9,474 nt of DNA from JAGOBX01 sp017999075 [NCBI: Candidatus Babelota bacterium] (lineage in GTDB: Bacteria; JAGOBX01). A program made the translations under genes and the position numbers. Below the pieces are notes generated by a model, which worked only from the letters and a program-made list of their open reading frames with translations, ran no database searches and had not been told where the DNA came from. Of this stretch, positions 7,081 through 9,474 are shown one piece after another. Each line of letters opens with the position of its first letter. Positions within the stretch are counted from its first letter, which is position 1. Location: contig JAGOBX010000105.1 of the NCBI GenBank assembly GCA_017999075.1, positions 1 through 9,474 on the forward strand, in the 5' to 3' direction.

Positions 7081-9068
7081 TGATTTTAATTAAAAACAAT
7101 ATATTTTTGTATATCATCTTTTTTTTGGTTGTTCAACCTGCGGCTTTCGCAAAAGGCGTTGACAGTTCGCTAGGTCAGATGACAAGATCTTTCAGCGGTA
7201 ACTTTTATAATGATTGTTTGAGGGCAGGAGTTGGAGGTCAGACTCCTGCTATACTGATGAATCCATCATTAAGTTATTCAGATAAATTTTCTTCTTCAAT
7301 AGAACTATATAATCTGAACAAATATTCGAAAGTCGAAAACAATTCAAATTACAACAGCCTTAATTTTATTTTAAAAGAACGGGAATTGTATAAATTCAAT
7401 GATATCCAATTCGGATTTCATTACTCAAACTTTTCAGTCAAAGATATTGAAGAATATGATTTAACTGGAACGTTCAGGGGCAAAACTTCAGATGAAGAAT
7501 CATTGCTGTTAATAAATGCTAATGTTCCTTTTATAATAAAAAACGAAAAATTCAGAACAGGAATTAACTTTAAATACTATACTCATTCTATTGCTTCTTA
7601 CAAGGCAGTTTCGTTCGGAGCTGATGCAGGAATATCATTTTCAAAAAATAATTTCAGTTCAGGATTATCTATCAAAAACATTTTTTCTACAAAACTTGAT
7701 TATAAAAATTACGGCGGTAAGATTCCTGTTCAAATCTGCGCAGGAACCGGATACTTATTTCAAATATCAAAAAAATCTAATGTTTCAATTGCATTAGATT
7801 ACATAGCAAAATCCGAAAATACAGATAACTGCTTGGCTTATGGCTTTGATTTCGGTTATCTTTTCACTGATAAATTTACGGCAAATTTTATTTATGGTTC
7901 CGACAATATTTATATATCTCATTCCATTGGCATCAAAATCAATTATGACAAAAAATTAAATTGCGGTTTTTCTTATTCTTTAAATAAAAACCCGGAACTC
8001 GGCGACAATACTGCGGTTTTCCTCGGATGGAATTTCGGAGTGCTTGAAATAGAACGGTTTGAAAAATACAGTAAAATGGAGAAGGAAGGCGATAATTTTT
8101 ATAAATCAGGAGAATGGCTGAACGCTTTAAAATACTGGGAATCCGCATATAAATTATATCCTGCAAAACAAACACGTGCAAAAGTATCTTATGATTTATT
8201 AAAACAGCAGGTTGATTACAGAGAAAATTACAATTCAAATCTCTTTAGAACAAATACCGAAAATTTTCTCAAAGGAAAAGAGAATTTAAATGCTGGAAAA
8301 TTATTTGAATCAATAGGATATTTTTCAGGAATTAAATATAATGATGATCCTAAAAATATGGAATTATTCGAAAAAGCCGGAGATTATATAAAAAAAATAA
8401 GTCTTATTATATTGGAATCCAAAAGCAAATCTGGAATTACTGATGATTCTACAGTTAAAACAACTCAGGATAAATCATATAATACAGTAACATATGATAC
8501 TGAAAGTTTAAAACAATTTATATCAACTTTTATAGATATGGACAGACTTGAACTGGCAAACTCTTATTTTAAACTTTATTCAAAACACTTTTCAGATGCC
8601 GATTCATTGATTATACAAAATAAAATCTCATCCAAAAAAATTGAAATTGAAAATAAAGAACTTCTGAAATCAGAATTTTCCTCAATTTCAGAAAAAATAA
8701 AACAGGCTTTCTCTGAAAACAATTATATATCCGTAATAGAACTTTACATATCGGCAAAATCAAAATTTTCAAATTACAATTTTTTGAATTTTTCTAATTT
8801 AACCATATATTATGAACAATCAAAAATTAAATTGCAGGAAGCAGAATTAAGATCCAGTAAAACAGAACCTGTAAAAATCGATTATCAGCAGATTGAAAAT
8901 TTTTATATAAATGCCGCAAAACATTATCTGAACTATCTCCAGACAAACAGCAAATCAGAATTGATTCAAAGTATAGGGTTTTACGAAAAAATCCTTGAGA
9001 TTGATCCGCTCCACAAATGCAGGGCTGATTATGAAAAAGCAAAAGCTTTGATTAAATCTATGGAGTAA
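7080..9068 (+). CDS. PorV/UPF0164-like outer-membrane barrel fused to a TPR-like helical region
   Basis: This 662-residue protein has two halves. After a signal peptide (1-24, cleavage AAFA-K), residues about 45-320 resemble the PorV/PorQ (UPF0164) family: LRAGVGGQTPAILMNPSL at 47-64 corresponds to the family's 'small-residue..NPA' opening. Amphipathic strands follow (FRTGINFKYYTHS, FGADAGISF, SSGLSIKN, GFDFGYLF), ending FLGWNFG (314-320). Residues 328-662 are helical: a TPR-like stretch at 328-375 (EGDNFYKSGEWLNALKYW..), a related one at 390-440, a low-complexity linker at 445-472, charged helices to about 590, and a last TPR-like unit at 604-660 (SIGFYEKILEIDPLHK). PorV in type IX secretion is an outer-membrane shuttle for cargo tails; whether that applies here is inference. 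Its ATG overlaps the preceding stop (TAATG), implying translational coupling. The helical half probably faces the periplasm. Confidence 0.85.
   Translation: MILIKNNIFLYIIFFLVVQPAAFAKGVDSSLGQMTRSFSGNFYNDCLRAGVGGQTPAILMNPSLSYSDKFSSSIELYNLNKYSKVENNSNYNSLNFILKERELYKFNDIQFGFHYSNFSVKDIEEYDLTGTFRGKTSDEESLLLINANVPFIIKNEKFRTGINFKYYTHSIASYKAVSFGADAGISFSKNNFSSGLSIKNIFSTKLDYKNYGGKIPVQICAGTGYLFQISKKSNVSIALDYIAKSENTDNCLAYGFDFGYLFTDKFTANFIYGSDNIYISHSIGIKINYDKKLNCGFSYSLNKNPELGDNTAVFLGWNFGVLEIERFEKYSKMEKEGDNFYKSGEWLNALKYWESAYKLYPAKQTRAKVSYDLLKQQVDYRENYNSNLFRTNTENFLKGKENLNAGKLFESIGYFSGIKYNDDPKNMELFEKAGDYIKKISLIILESKSKSGITDDSTVKTTQDKSYNTVTYDTESLKQFISTFIDMDRLELANSYFKLYSKHFSDADSLIIQNKISSKKIEIENKELLKSEFSSISEKIKQAFSENNYISVIELYISAKSKFSNYNFLNFSNLTIYYEQSKIKLQEAELRSSKTEPVKIDYQQIENFYINAAKHYLNYLQTNSKSELIQSIGFYEKILEIDPLHKCRADYEKAKALIKSME
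9062..9065 (+). promoter_or_regulatory. Shine-Dalgarno of the downstream membrane protein
   Basis: GGAG at 9062-9065, inside the last codons of the barrel gene, lies 11 bases before the ATG at 9077. An in-frame stop at 9071-9073 rules out a start further upstream. Confidence 0.55.
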
Positions 9069-9076
9069 TTTAATTA

Positions 9077-9474
9077 ATGAAATTATCAATAAAATATAAG
9101 TTATCAGCTATAATACTTATATTTGTAATTATATCAGTTTTCATAACTTCATTTGTTGCTATTTACAGAAACCAGAAGTATTTTACGATTTTTTTTCAAA
9201 AAAAATCAAATGAAAAAAAAATAAGCTACAAAAACAAACGTGAAAAATTATTTTATTTGTATTCCGAACTTTCTTCAAAATATGAAAACCTTTACAAAAC
9301 AAATATTTCAAATGATTTCGGCAGATTTTGTGAAAATATCAAATCAGACTTGATTATTGAATCTCTTCCTGCTCAAACAGAAACATTATCCGCCTTATCT
9401 TCAAAATATAAATCTAAAAATATTCTTCTAATTGAAAAAAATAATATTATTCAAATTGCAAACGATATTAATAT
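9077..9474 (+). CDS. Membrane-anchored, probable sensor or signal-transduction protein, N-terminal 132 residues (cut by window end)
   Basis: An open frame starts at the ATG 9077-9079 and runs off the window. The N-terminus MKLSIKYKLSAIILIFVIIS is a short basic lead-in followed by one transmembrane helix (about 9-30), then a lysine-rich segment (FFQKKSNEKKISYKNKREKL) and a helical extracytoplasmic-looking region. 'K-x-x-I-K-Y-K-L' before a first helix is common in receptors with HAMP plus kinase, cyclase or SpoIIE-type phosphatase output, but no output domain is visible, so the class cannot be set. It begins eight bases after the barrel gene and belongs to the same operon. The stretch 9189-9221 contains T8, A8 and A9 runs. 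Confidence is high that it is a gene and low for its function. Confidence 0.75.
   Translation, partial: MKLSIKYKLSAIILIFVIISVFITSFVAIYRNQKYFTIFFQKKSNEKKISYKNKREKLFYLYSELSSKYENLYKTNISNDFGRFCENIKSDLIIESLPAQTETLSALSSKYKSKNILLIEKNNIIQIANDIN

Overview
The window is AT-rich DNA (roughly 30% G+C by eye, not counted) from a Gram-negative-type bacterium. Two envelope signatures point that way: a PorV/UPF0164-like outer-membrane barrel, and a long secreted protein that ends in a FlgD-Ig-like C-terminal domain. Together with a chemoreceptor, this recalls Elusimicrobiota (Endomicrobia-like) or a related didermic, often uncultured lineage. That placement is an impression from protein style, not a marker-gene result.

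Left arm, minus strand (1-1865): a likely three-gene operon reads right to left. It holds a small exported protein of unknown function (1377-1865), pantothenate synthetase panC (502-1350) and the N-terminal half of carbamate kinase arcC (1-449, running off the window). The genes are separated by 26 and 52 bases with no terminator between them.

Divergent intergenic region (1866-2281): it holds a plausible promoter for the minus operon and a very good sigma-70-type promoter (TTGAAT-17-TATAAT) for the plus side. That promoter should produce a leader of about 120 bases with two inverted repeats, two competing inner folds and a 15-codon ORF spanning the second repeat.

Middle (2282-4663): one monocistronic methyl-accepting chemotaxis protein. 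Its extracytoplasmic sensor carries a His/Cys pattern like the CZB zinc-binding domain, and both signalling helices show an exact 28-residue repeat. A strong intrinsic terminator closes the unit.

Right arm, plus strand (4694-9474): a second unit starts from a promoter whose -10 lies only 10 bases before the first ATG, which suggests leaderless translation. It encodes (i) a 782-residue secreted multi-Ig protein with a FlgD-Ig-like tail, (ii) a 662-residue PorV-like barrel fused to an alpha-helical TPR-like region, overlapping gene (i) by one base, and (iii) the start of an inner-membrane protein with one N-terminal transmembrane helix, cut by the window end. The tight linkage of a surface protein, an outer-membrane barrel with a probable periplasmic helical tail, and a membrane sensor-like protein is the most interesting part. 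It could be a trans-envelope export or sensing module; that is inference from layout and domains.

No tRNA, rRNA, CRISPR array, insertion sequence or phage gene was seen.
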